The notes: a model not told the origin generated them from the letters alone. A stretch of 64,000 bases of DNA from an uncultured Flavobacterium sp. (GCF_951805225.1 NZ_OX638201.1:1488001-1552000); one strand, 5' to 3'. Shown: positions 34,140 to 42,612, counted from the stretch's first letter. Made by a program: numbers and translations.

Positions 34140-35720
34140 ATGGAAGCACTTTTTATATTTATAGCAAAATCAAGCGGATTATTACTTTTGTTTTTTTGTG
34201 CGTATATCTTTTTATTACGCAAAGAAACATTCTTCAATAGTAACCGATGGTTTTTAATGGCAGGTTTAATTACTTCTGTTGTATTGCCGTTTTTGGTTTA
34301 CACCAAAGTAGTATGGATTAATCCTACTCCGCTTTCGAATATAAATTATTTAGAGCTTCAACCACTAAACACAGAAAATAACTCTTTTGAAATCAATTGG
34401 AATCTTGTCTTTATAGCTGTTTATATTCTTGGTTTTATTGGTTTTCTAATCAAATTTGGAATCGATTTTTACAGTTTAAATACTATTATAAAAGGTAAAA
34501 AAATACAACAACAAGCTGATTTTAAATTTATAGATGTAGAAGAAAACATTGCTCCTTTCTCCTATTTTGATTATATCGTGTACAACTCATCAATGTATAC
34601 GGCAGTAGAATTAGAGAGTATTCTGGAACATGAAAAAGTTCATAGTGACCAAAACCACTCTGTTGATGTTCTTATTTCCAGAGTATTTTGCATCTTGTTT
34701 TGGTTCAATCCTATAATGTGGTTTTATAAAAAATCAATCGTTCAAAATCTTGAATTTATTGCTGATAAAGAAGCTGCTCAAAAAATTTCAGATAAAAAAG
34801 CATACCAATACACGCTTTTAAAAATCACGACACACGAGAATTGTCTCGCTATTACCAATCATTTTTATCAATCATTAATCAAAAAACGAATCATTATGTT
34901 AAACAAAAATCAATCAAAAAAGAGTAATTCATGGAAGTATTATGTTGTAATTCCAGCTCTGGCGGCATTTGTATTATTATTTCAAGTGGAAGTAATTGCA
35001 AAAGAAAAAAGAGAAACTCCTGTTAAGGTTTCTAAAAAAGAAATTATGGCTGTTGATGTTTTTAAAATCAAAAAAACCAGTACAGATCATGACTTAAAAG
35101 TCATTGCAGAAAAATTAAAACTAAATCACAATGTTGATTTTACAATTGCAGAATTAAAACGAAATTCTCAAAACGAAATAACTGCAATAAAACTTCACGC
35201 AAAAAGTGGTTCTGAGCAAGTTCAGGAATATGAAATTCTTGGCGACAAAGGAATTAGAGATTGCGGAATCATGATTACAACAAATGATGATGGTTCTAAA
35301 AAAATCAGTTTAGTTGCCGATAATAAAGTTGCTGATTCTAGTGACAAAGCAAAAAAAGTTGAAATAATTAAAATTCAAAATTCTAAAACTAACACCAATG
35401 TTAACACTAATTCTAATAATAGCACAAAAGCTGATTGCAATGTTAGTGTCGTTACTAATACTGCTGTAAACACGAATGTAGACGAAAAAACAAATACAAA
35501 AGTTATCGTTAAAAGTGTTGGATATCAAACTTTAAAAGTAAATACTGATCCGCTTTATATTGTTGACGGAATAGTAATTGGGAATATCAGCAAAGAAGAT
35601 TCTAATATTATTGATGTCAATGATATAAAATCAGTAAATGTTCTTAAAGGTCCGGAAGCCAAAGCTAAATATGGTGAAGAAGCTATAAATGGAGCTGTTA
35701 TTATTGAGACAAAAAAATAA
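34140..35720 (+). CDS. M56 family (BlaR1-type) metallopeptidase with TonB-plug-like C-terminus, copy 1
   Basis: 526 residues. N-terminal helices and the zinc motif HEKVH (164-168) form the M56 protease; another membrane helix lies near 266-283. The periplasmic part has no penicillin-binding domain. Instead it ends in a Asn/Thr-rich linker (about 415-430) and a segment 'PLYIVDGIVIG...DIKSVNVLKGPEAKAKYG', then 'INGAVIIETKK', the signature of the plug of a SusC/TonB-type receptor. It may sense a ligand or partner through this part (inference). Translational spacing to BlaI is six bases. Confidence 0.82.
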   Translation: MEALFIFIAKSSGLLLLFFCAYIFLLRKETFFNSNRWFLMAGLITSVVLPFLVYTKVVWINPTPLSNINYLELQPLNTENNSFEINWNLVFIAVYILGFIGFLIKFGIDFYSLNTIIKGKKIQQQADFKFIDVEENIAPFSYFDYIVYNSSMYTAVELESILEHEKVHSDQNHSVDVLISRVFCILFWFNPIMWFYKKSIVQNLEFIADKEAAQKISDKKAYQYTLLKITTHENCLAITNHFYQSLIKKRIIMLNKNQSKKSNSWKYYVVIPALAAFVLLFQVEVIAKEKRETPVKVSKKEIMAVDVFKIKKTSTDHDLKVIAEKLKLNHNVDFTIAELKRNSQNEITAIKLHAKSGSEQVQEYEILGDKGIRDCGIMITTNDDGSKKISLVADNKVADSSDKAKKVEIIKIQNSKTNTNVNTNSNNSTKADCNVSVVTNTAVNTNVDEKTNTKVIVKSVGYQTLKVNTDPLYIVDGIVIGNISKEDSNIIDVNDIKSVNVLKGPEAKAKYGEEAINGAVIIETKK

Positions 35721-35753
35721 TCTCATTGCGTTTAGCATTTAAAAACTAAAATT

Positions 35754-36122
35754 ATGCAAAAGCTGACCAACAAAGAAGAAGAAATTATGCATATTTTATG
35801 GAAGCTTAATAAAGCTTTTGTAAAAGAGATTCAAACAGAAATTACTGAAGATCAACCGCATTACAATACACTTTCGACCATTGTTCGCAATCTGGAAGAA
35901 AAAGGATATGTGGGACATAATGCTTTTGGAAATACGCATCAATATTATCCAATTGTAAGTATTGAAGATTACAGTAAAGGTTTTATGAGTACGGCAATTG
36001 ACAATTATTTCAATAGCTCTTATAAAAGTATGGTTTCATTTTTTGCTAAAGAAGAAAAAATTTCGGCGGCAGAATTACGCGAAATCCTGGCTATGATCGA
36101 AACTCCACTTGAAGTAAAATAA
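35754..36122 (+). CDS. BlaI/MecI/CopY family repressor, copy 2
   Basis: 122 residues, nearly identical to copy 1 over the winged helix (same 'HYNTLSTIVRNLEEKG' and 'GHNAFGNTHQYYP') with scattered changes in the C-terminal half. It follows the first M56 gene by 33 bases without an obvious promoter, so it is probably on the same message. Copy 1 and copy 2 might heterodimerise (inference). The pair with the next gene is a tandem duplication of the module. Confidence 0.92.
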   Translation: MQKLTNKEEEIMHILWKLNKAFVKEIQTEITEDQPHYNTLSTIVRNLEEKGYVGHNAFGNTHQYYPIVSIEDYSKGFMSTAIDNYFNSSYKSMVSFFAKEEKISAAELREILAMIETPLEVK

Positions 36123-36126
36123 CGTT

Positions 36127-37884
36127 ATGGAAGCACTTTTCATTTTTATCGCAAAATCAAGCGGATTACTGCTGCTGTTTTACTTTGCTTATTTTTTATT
36201 ATTACGCAAAGAGACTTTTTTCAATAGCAATAGATGGTTCTTGCTTGCCGGACTAATTACTTCAGTTGTATTGCCTTTTTTGGTTTACACCAAAATTGTT
36301 TGGATCGATCCAACTCCAGTGACAATGTCTGCAATAGATTATGCCAGAGCTTATACTCCGCGTGCGATTAAGCAGGAATCTTTTCAAATTAACTGGAATT
36401 ATGTAGTTCTTGCTATTTACAGCATTGGTTTTATTGCTCTGATAATCAAATTTGCGCTTGATTTCTATAGTTTAAATTCTGTCTTAAAAGGAAAAAAAGT
36501 TCATCAACAAGCTGATTTTAAATTCATCGATATTAGCGAGAATATTGCTCCTTTTTCTTATTTTGATTATATCGTCTACAACTCATCAATGTATACAGCT
36601 TCAGAATTAGAAAATATTATCGAGCATGAAAAAGTGCATAGCGATCAAAATCATACTATGGATGTTTTGATTTCAAGAGTTTTTTGTATGCTTTTTTGGT
36701 TTAATCCAATTATTTGGCTGTACAAAAAAGCAATTCTTCAAAACCTTGAATTCATTGCTGACAGTGAAGCTGCCAAGAAAATCTCAGACAAAAAAGCGTA
36801 TCAATATACGCTTTTAAAAATCACAACGCACGAATCATGCGTTGCAATCACCAATCATTTTTATCAATCATTAATCAAAAAACGAATTGTCATGTTAAAC
36901 AAAAATCAATCAAAAAAATGGAACTATTGGAAATATTATGCCATAATTCCTGCACTTATTGCTTTTGTACTATTGTTTCAAATTAAAACTATTGCTCAGG
37001 AAAAAAGTCAGTCTCAGGAAATTACTAAAAATGATGATTCTGTAGCCGTTTTTAAAATTCACAAAAACACAACAGATCAGCAATTAAAAGTAATGGCCGA
37101 AAAGCTAAAACAGAATCATAATGTTGATTGTGCAGTTTCTGATGTAAAAAGAAATTCAAAAAACGAATTAACGGGTATTAAAGTCAATATAAAAAAAGGT
37201 TCTAAAGAAGTACAAACTCTTCAAATTGAAGGCGATGAAGCAATTAAAAGCTGCGGAATTATTGTTACGACTGAAAATGATGGCTCAAAAAAAGTAGGCA
37301 TTCTTACTGACGATGAAATTGAAAAACCAATGGTAATCAAAAATCGTGTAGTTGAAGTTAGGCAATATAATGGTCAGGACATGCCTGCTCCTCCAGTTCC
37401 TCCTACTCCGCCAACAACAGCGGCATTTCCACCAGCACCTGTTGCTCCGGTAATGCCTGTATTGCCAAAAGACTTAGAACTTCCTCCAGTGCCAAATATG
37501 TCAAAAATGCCAAAACCTCCTGTGCCGCCAAGAAACACTTCGGACAAAATAGCTATGAAAGATTTTGACAAAAAGATGGCTGAATTTCAGAAAAAAATGG
37601 ACGAATTTCAACCAAAAATGGATGCTTATCAAGATCAAGTAGACCAGATCATGTCTAAACGTGAAAGTGGTGTATACGGCAAAGAAATGGAAAAGTATGA
37701 AATTGCTATGGATAAATTTGGTGAAGAAATGGATAAATATGCTGCACTTATTGACCAGCAATTTGGGGCAGATTTTGAAAAGAAAATGGAGCAATTTGAA
37801 AAGGACATGAAAGTTTATGAGAAAAACATGAAGGAGCAAGAAAAAAACTTCAGAAAAATTGAAAAAGATAATAAACGATCTTAA
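36127..37884 (+). CDS. M56 family (BlaR1-type) metallopeptidase with Pro-rich/coiled-coil C-terminus, copy 2
   Basis: 585 residues. HEKVH is at 167-171 and the membrane topology follows copy 1; the two align closely through about residue 285. The tails differ in kind: after a shared short domain ('VFKIHKNTTDQQLKVMAEKL'), copy 2 has a Pro-rich stretch (about 418-470, 'PAPPVPPTPPTTAA') and then a long charged Phe/Met/Lys-rich coiled-coil region (about 475-585). No penicillin-binding domain is present. The start lies four bases after BlaI copy 2. What it senses is unknown. Confidence 0.82.
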   Translation: MEALFIFIAKSSGLLLLFYFAYFLLLRKETFFNSNRWFLLAGLITSVVLPFLVYTKIVWIDPTPVTMSAIDYARAYTPRAIKQESFQINWNYVVLAIYSIGFIALIIKFALDFYSLNSVLKGKKVHQQADFKFIDISENIAPFSYFDYIVYNSSMYTASELENIIEHEKVHSDQNHTMDVLISRVFCMLFWFNPIIWLYKKAILQNLEFIADSEAAKKISDKKAYQYTLLKITTHESCVAITNHFYQSLIKKRIVMLNKNQSKKWNYWKYYAIIPALIAFVLLFQIKTIAQEKSQSQEITKNDDSVAVFKIHKNTTDQQLKVMAEKLKQNHNVDCAVSDVKRNSKNELTGIKVNIKKGSKEVQTLQIEGDEAIKSCGIIVTTENDGSKKVGILTDDEIEKPMVIKNRVVEVRQYNGQDMPAPPVPPTPPTTAAFPPAPVAPVMPVLPKDLELPPVPNMSKMPKPPVPPRNTSDKIAMKDFDKKMAEFQKKMDEFQPKMDAYQDQVDQIMSKRESGVYGKEMEKYEIAMDKFGEEMDKYAALIDQQFGADFEKKMEQFEKDMKVYEKNMKEQEKNFRKIEKDNKRS

Positions 37885-37899
37885 TGCGGAAATAAAATT

Positions 37900-37932
37900 A
37901 AAGCCAGTGTATTGAAACACTGGCTTTTTTTA
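37900..37932 (+). terminator. terminator of the BlaI-M56 cluster
   Basis: Arms AAAGCCAGTGT and ACACTGGCTTT around TTGAA, with a T-run, 16 bases after the second M56 stop. Confidence 0.9.
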
Positions 37933-38069
37933 TTGAAAAGATATAATTATTCCATAAATCTATAAATGACCAAAAAAGCGGTATAAATTATATTAACCGT
38001 AGAAAATAGTACAAATAAAAACTGAGTATTAAAGTTCAAGTAACCTTTTAATAATCAATACCAAAAGAC

Positions 38070-38104
38070 TTTGCTAAACCACAAGGTCTTTTTTTATATC
38101 TTTG
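38070..38104 (+). promoter_or_regulatory. promoter of the 46-residue ORF
   Basis: TTTG (38070-38073), 23 bases, TATCTTTG (38097-38104), 17 bases before the ATG at 38122. Confidence 0.5.
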
Positions 38105-38121
38105 CCAAAAATTAACCTACA

Positions 38122-38262
38122 ATGTATAAAGTTTTAGCCAAAATCAACAAAGTTCTTTTACCAAGTTTTACGAAACAAGGTTTGGATATTTCGAAAGCAA
38201 AAAAATGGCAAATGGCTATTATTGGTTACCGGGCTTTTGTTACAAAAAGAGCTTTAGAATAG
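38122..38262 (+). CDS. conserved-looking 46-residue basic protein
   Basis: An ORF from ATG 38122 to TAG 38262. It begins MYKVLAKINKVLLP, has 'LDISKAKKWQMAIIGYRAFV' in the middle and ends 'TKRALE'. It has a perfect -7 promoter box at the right distance and no overlap with other genes. From memory, similar short proteins in Flavobacteriaceae are sometimes labelled SsrA-binding protein, although this is far shorter than SmpB; I would treat that label with caution. Weakly hydrophobic and basic; function unknown. Confidence 0.65.
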   Translation: MYKVLAKINKVLLPSFTKQGLDISKAKKWQMAIIGYRAFVTKRALE

Positions 38263-38318
38263 TCCGAAAAACACCTTTTAATATCGTTGAAATTTACGTT
38301 CAACAACACTTTCTTCTA

Positions 38319-38357
38319 AGAGATAAAAGATTGATTCCGATTCATCTTTTATTATCT
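38319..38357 (+). terminator. possible terminator after the 46-residue ORF
   Basis: Imperfect stem between AGATAAAAGAT (38321) and ATCTTTTATTATCT (38344), with one bulge. The T-run is poor. Confidence 0.35.
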
Positions 38358-38374
38358 ACTACTTTATAATTATC

Positions 38375-39220
38375 ATGAAAAATAAAGATTTTAATATACC
38401 GCCTGTTTATGCAGTACTTTTAGCTATTGTAAGCGTACAATGTGGCGCCGCAATTGCAAAAACCTTATTTCCTGCAATTGGAGCTGCGGGAACAGCATCA
38501 ATACGAATTGGGGTTTCGGCTATAATTTTACTGATAGCTTACAGGCCGAATTTAAAGCAAATAACAGCTGATCAATGGAAAATTGTTGTTCCGTATGGTT
38601 TGGCTTTAGGTGCAATGAATTTGATTTTTTATATGGCAATAGAAAGAATCCCAATTGGACTTGCTGTAACATTAGAATTTATAGGTCCATTAGTGGTAGC
38701 TATAGTTGGTTCGACCCGTTTAGTTGATTATTGCTGGGTTTTGCTCGCAGCAATCGGGATTGTGCTTATTGCGCCCTGGTCAAATAATAGTATCGATTCA
38801 TTAGGGGTTTTATATGCTTTATTGGCAGGAGCTCTTTGGGCTGCTTATATTGTTTTGGGCGGAAAAGTTTCTAAAATAATGCATGGCGGTCAGGCTGTTG
38901 CAACCGGAATGTTGTTTGGTGCAATTTTAATACTTCCGTTTGGTTTTTACGAAAACGGATTGTCAAATCTAACTCCAAAACTTTTTGGAATGGGTGTTGC
39001 ACTTGCACTTTTGTCAAGCGCTATTCCGTTTACACTCGAAATGAAAGCTTTAGGTCAGCTTCCTCCTCGTACTTTTAGTATATTAATGAGTTTAGAACCT
39101 GCTGCAGCTTCAGTTTGTGCTTTTATATTCTTGCAGGAATACTTGACTTTATATGAAATATTAGCCGTTTTTTGTGTTGTCATAGCTTCTGTTGGCTCGA
39201 CATTAACAGCAAAAAAATAG
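38375..39220 (+). CDS. EamA family exporter (RhtA-like)
   Basis: 281 residues and about ten helices in two EamA repeats. 'YMAIERIPIGLAVTLEFIGPLVVA' in the first half and 'GQLPPRTFSILMSLEPAAASV' in the second resemble RhtA-type threonine/homoserine exporters. The substrate is inferred only by family resemblance. The next gene starts seven bases later. Confidence 0.85.
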   Translation: MKNKDFNIPPVYAVLLAIVSVQCGAAIAKTLFPAIGAAGTASIRIGVSAIILLIAYRPNLKQITADQWKIVVPYGLALGAMNLIFYMAIERIPIGLAVTLEFIGPLVVAIVGSTRLVDYCWVLLAAIGIVLIAPWSNNSIDSLGVLYALLAGALWAAYIVLGGKVSKIMHGGQAVATGMLFGAILILPFGFYENGLSNLTPKLFGMGVALALLSSAIPFTLEMKALGQLPPRTFSILMSLEPAAASVCAFIFLQEYLTLYEILAVFCVVIASVGSTLTAKK

Positions 39221-39227
39221 TTTAAAT

Positions 39228-39596
39228 ATGAAGAAAAGTTTTTTTGAGTTCTTTAAAATTATAGACGGAATATATATAATTTCCTTTCTGATCAGGATAC
39301 CATTTTTATTTTTCTATGATGGAATATTTGTTATTGATGCATTAAGATTAGCATTTTTCTTCCTATTCAGTCAAATCATTCTTTTATTTGGTTGTGCAAT
39401 TTTCTATTTTTTCACAAAAAACAGGCTTTTAATTGAAGAACAGATTAAATATGGCCTGATAACACTGATGTTAATATACGACGTATTTTACCTAAAAAGG
39501 ACGATGGACCATACCGATCATATTGCACAACTAACTTTTACATTTTTATTTAATATATTATCTGTATTCTACATTTTAAAAAAAGAGGAATCATAA
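39228..39596 (+). CDS. small membrane protein of unknown function
   Basis: 122 residues with about four hydrophobic segments and few charged residues. No family motif recognised. It begins seven bases after the EamA exporter, so it is probably in its operon, and is followed by a terminator that overlaps the stop codon. Confidence 0.65.
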   Translation: MKKSFFEFFKIIDGIYIISFLIRIPFLFFYDGIFVIDALRLAFFFLFSQIILLFGCAIFYFFTKNRLLIEEQIKYGLITLMLIYDVFYLKRTMDHTDHIAQLTFTFLFNILSVFYILKKEES

Positions 39597-39626
39597 AAAA
39601 AGCCCTGTATTAACAGGGCTTTTTTC
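39594..39626. terminator. bidirectional terminator between the membrane protein and fasciclin genes
   Basis: Arms AAAAAAGCCCTG and CAGGGCTTTTTT around TATTAA; symmetric A and T runs serve both convergent genes. Confidence 0.92.
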
Positions 39627-39653
39627 GATCGTAGGTTTTTGTTTAGGAGATTA

Positions 39654-40211
39654 TTATTTTGTTTTTGGCAACAATACTGTATCAACTACATGAATTACAC
39701 CATTAGATTGGTTTACGTCAGCAATTGTAACTTTTGCTTTGTTTCCGCTTTCGTCGCTAATGTAAAGATCTTTTCCTTTCATCCAAGCTGTTAAAGAACC
39801 ACCACTTACAGTTTTAAGAGTTGCTTTTCCTTTACCTGCTTTAATTGCTTTTGCAATATCAGAAGCATTCCATTTTCCTGCAACAACGTGATAAGTCAAA
39901 ATTGTTTGCAAAGTTTTGATGTTTTCAGGTTTCAATAATGTATCAACAGTTCCTGCTGGTAATTTTGCAAATGCTTCATTTGTTGGAGCAAAAACTGTAA
40001 AAGGCCCTTTTCCTTGTAATGTTTCTACCAATCCTGCAGCTTTTACAGCGGCAACCAATGTAGTATGATCTTTTGAATTTACGGCGTTTTCAATAATATT
40101 TTTGTTTGGATACATTGCAGCTCCACCAACCATTTTAGTTTTTTGTGCAAATGATGTAAATCCAAATCCTAATGCTAAAATTGCTACTGCTAAAAATTTT
40201 CTAGTTTTCAT
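39654..40211 (-). CDS. fasciclin (FAS1) domain secreted protein
   Basis: 185 residues. A signal peptide ends near 'GFTSFAQ'. One FAS1 domain has the H1 motif 'GPFTVFAPTNEAFAKLP' and the H2 region 'VTIADVNQSNGVIHVVDTVLLP'. FAS1 domains mediate adhesion or matrix contacts. A single-domain secreted protein of this size is common in Bacteroidota. Monocistronic. Confidence 0.93.
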   Translation of the reverse strand: MKTRKFLAVAILALGFGFTSFAQKTKMVGGAAMYPNKNIIENAVNSKDHTTLVAAVKAAGLVETLQGKGPFTVFAPTNEAFAKLPAGTVDTLLKPENIKTLQTILTYHVVAGKWNASDIAKAIKAGKGKATLKTVSGGSLTAWMKGKDLYISDESGNKAKVTIADVNQSNGVIHVVDTVLLPKTK

Positions 40212-40421
40212 AATGAATGTTTTAAGTTATAAGCTCATTTACGGGATAGTTTTCGATTTGGTTTTATTAAAAATTCAAAAAAGTTTTAAAATTGTTGAAA
40301 AATCCTTAAAAACAGTTGTAAAACAACACATTAAAAGATTAATTTATTTTCAATTATTTTTAAAATCATCAAAGTCTTTGTATTACTTTTATTATTAACT
40401 TTAGTACAAAATTGACTGGAT

Positions 40422-40952
40422 ATGGAAAATCTACCTAAGAAAATAAGAAGTAAAAAATTAAGTACAAGAGTTGATTTAACCGCAATGGTTAGCGTTTCTT
40501 TTTTGTTGATTATATTTTTTATGGTGACAATTGAGCTGGCAAAACCAAAAGGGATTGGTTTAGGTTTACCTGACAGAGAAAGAGGATGCGGTGAACCAAT
40601 TCCTGGATGTTATAATGGAAATCGTTTTTACACCGTTTTATTGGGAGAAAATGATAAATTAATAACATATGCTGGTCTACTAGATAACCCGTTAGAGAAA
40701 CCAAGAGAAACAAATTATAGTAAAAAAGGTTTTCATACTGACCTTAAAATAGTTAACAAAAGAATACTTGAACATTCTGCTGCTGTTGGCAAACCAAATC
40801 GAGGTTTAATTGTTTTTATAAAACCATCCAGCAAAAGTAATTACGGAAATCTGGTTGATATACTTAACGAAATGAAACTTGCAAACATCGAGGCTTATGC
40901 TATTGTAGATGAATTCACTCCGGAAGAAACAAAATTATTGGCTTCTAATTAA
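40422..40952 (+). CDS. ExbD/TolR-like protein, copy 1 of 4
   Basis: 176 residues: a basic N-terminus (MENLPKKIRSKKLSTRVDL), one membrane helix (about 21-40) and a periplasmic domain. Layout and the segment 'RVDLTAM' are those of Bacteroidota ExbD. The expected Asp of the TAMVD motif is Ser24 here (TAMVS). The periplasmic start has two Cys (residues ~51 and 58) in a variable stretch. ExbD normally works with ExbB to energise TonB; no exbB or tonB is beside this cluster. A possible promoter (TTTG 40377, TAACTTTA) lies upstream. Confidence 0.8.
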   Translation: MENLPKKIRSKKLSTRVDLTAMVSVSFLLIIFFMVTIELAKPKGIGLGLPDRERGCGEPIPGCYNGNRFYTVLLGENDKLITYAGLLDNPLEKPRETNYSKKGFHTDLKIVNKRILEHSAAVGKPNRGLIVFIKPSSKSNYGNLVDILNEMKLANIEAYAIVDEFTPEETKLLASN

Positions 40953-40965
40953 AAATATTTCAAAC

Positions 40966-41502
40966 ATGGAAAATCTACCTAAGAAAATAAGAAGTAAAAA
41001 ATTAAGTACAAGAGTTGATTTAACCGCAATGGTTAGTGTTTCTTTCTTGTTAATTATATTTTTCATGGTTACTATTGAGTTGGCAAAACCGAAAGCGGTT
41101 GATTTAAGTTTGCCTGCAAAAGATCTGGATGAAAAATGGGAAAATATAATTACCTGTGGTTCAGATCCGAGTCGTACTATTACAATTTTACTTGATGATA
41201 ATGATAAAATGGTCGCTTATTCCGGGCTTTTATATGCTCCAATTGCAAAACCAAAAGAGTTTAATTATGGAAAGAACGGAATTCGTGAAGAACTGTCTAA
41301 TAGAAGAAAAAACATTTTGGAATATTCGTCAGCAATGGGAAAATCAAGCAATGGTCCAATTGTAATTATAAAACCAAGTAAGAAATCAAACTTTAAAAAT
41401 TTGGTTGATATTTTAGATGAGATGGCAATTGCTAAAATTGAAACTTATGCAATTGTAAATGATTTTACTCCGGAAGAATCTAATCTTTTAGCTTCAAAAT
41501 AA
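40966..41502 (+). CDS. ExbD/TolR-like protein, copy 2 of 4
   Basis: 178 residues from the ATG at 40966; the longer frame from 40909 overlaps copy 1 and is rejected. The first 43 residues are identical to copy 1 and copy 4, and ~70 bases at the 5' end are identical to copy 1. Ser24 replaces the canonical Asp. The variable stretch after the helix differs completely (DLSLPAKDLDEKWENIITCG). The tail 'FTPEESNLLASK' matches the others. Thirteen bases separate it from copy 1. Confidence 0.8.
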   Translation: MENLPKKIRSKKLSTRVDLTAMVSVSFLLIIFFMVTIELAKPKAVDLSLPAKDLDEKWENIITCGSDPSRTITILLDDNDKMVAYSGLLYAPIAKPKEFNYGKNGIREELSNRRKNILEYSSAMGKSSNGPIVIIKPSKKSNFKNLVDILDEMAIAKIETYAIVNDFTPEESNLLASK

Positions 41503-41529
41503 GTATCAACTTAACTAACCAAAATAACT

Positions 41530-42057
41530 ATGCAAAATCTCCCTAAGAAAGTTAGAAGTAAAAAATTAAGTACAAGAGTTGATTTAACCGCAATGGTTAG
41601 TGTTTCTTTCTTGTTGATTATATTTTTCATGGTTACGATTGAATTAGCAAAACCTAAAGCTTTAATTTTAGATTTCCCAGATCATGGTTGTTGCGATTGT
41701 CCGCCTTCTTATCGACATGAAGGCGAAAATAGATCAATAACTGTAATGTTAGGAGAAAACAACAAATTAATATATTATATAGGGCTTTTAGAATCTCCTA
41801 TCATTTTTCCCAAAGAAATAAAATACGGTAAAGACGGAATCCGAAGAGAATTATTGCAAAGAAAAAATAATCTGCTTAAATACGCTTCTAAAGGTGTAAA
41901 ACCCCAAAATATAACTGTAATTATAAAACCAAGTCAGAAATCCAATTATAAAAATCTAATTGATATTCTAAACGAAATGGAAATTGCAAAAATAAGCACT
42001 TACGCAATCGTACCTGAATTCACTCCTGAAGAATCAAGATTATTAGCTTCTAATTAA
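41530..42057 (+). CDS. ExbD/TolR-like protein, copy 3 of 4
   Basis: 175 residues. The N-terminus differs from the other copies at only two of 43 positions (Glu2 to Gln, Ile8 to Val). Ser24 again takes the place of Asp. After the membrane helix comes a Cys-rich variable piece (DFPDHGCCDCPPSY). The periplasmic domain then realigns with the others ('IIKPSQKSNYKNLIDILNEM', 'FTPEESRLLASN'). It follows copy 2 by 27 bases. Confidence 0.8.
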   Translation: MQNLPKKVRSKKLSTRVDLTAMVSVSFLLIIFFMVTIELAKPKALILDFPDHGCCDCPPSYRHEGENRSITVMLGENNKLIYYIGLLESPIIFPKEIKYGKDGIRRELLQRKNNLLKYASKGVKPQNITVIIKPSQKSNYKNLIDILNEMEIAKISTYAIVPEFTPEESRLLASN

Positions 42058-42063
42058 AATAAC

Positions 42064-42588
42064 ATGGAAAATCTACCGAAGAAAATAAGAAGTAAAAAAT
42101 TAAGTACGAGAGTTGATCTAACCGCAATGGTTAGTGTTTCTTTCTTGTTAATTATCTTTTTTATGGTTACTATTGAGTTAGCAAAACCGAAAGCTTTAGA
42201 ACTAAATATGCCTGACAATGATCCTATATGTGGTGGCATAGGTTGTGTAGATGCAAATCGCATCTATACCCTATTACTAGATGATAATAATAAAATTGTT
42301 GCGTATTCAGGTCTTTTGTCCTACCCGCTGGAAAATCCTAAAAAAGTTAGTTACAATTCAGATGGTATACATAGAGAATTAACCCGTAAAAAAGAATCAA
42401 TTTTAGAATATTCAACCAGTTTAGGAAAACCGAAAAATGGTCCAATTGTCATTATAAAACCCAGCGAAAAATGCAATTATAAAAATTTAATAGATATTCT
42501 GGAAGAAATGAGAATTACAAACATTGACACTTATGTCATTGTAAACGAATTCACTCCTGAAGAAACAAAACTGTTAGCTTCTAAATAA
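42064..42588 (+). CDS. ExbD/TolR-like protein, copy 4 of 4
   Basis: 174 residues. The N-terminal 43 residues are identical to copies 1 and 2, with Ser24. The variable piece is 'MPDNDPICGGIGCVDANRI', with two Cys. It starts six bases after copy 3, closing a four-gene tandem array. A family A repeat and a terminator follow, so the array is one transcription unit. Whether it assembles with an ExbB elsewhere on the chromosome is unknown. Confidence 0.8.
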   Translation: MENLPKKIRSKKLSTRVDLTAMVSVSFLLIIFFMVTIELAKPKALELNMPDNDPICGGIGCVDANRIYTLLLDDNNKIVAYSGLLSYPLENPKKVSYNSDGIHRELTRKKESILEYSTSLGKPKNGPIVIIKPSEKCNYKNLIDILEEMRITNIDTYVIVNEFTPEETKLLASK

Positions 42589-42612
42589 AAAAAACTTCTT
42601 TTGAAAATGATT

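Noticed and set aside
40909..40965. Extended start of ExbD copy 2 overlapping copy 1
   Set aside because: The overlap is out of frame with copy 1 and the ATG at 40966 starts the shared MENLPKK sequence.
40422..42588. ExbD copies as decayed pseudogenes because of the missing Asp
   Set aside because: All four frames are intact and conserved to the stop; the change is shared, so it looks like a property of the group.
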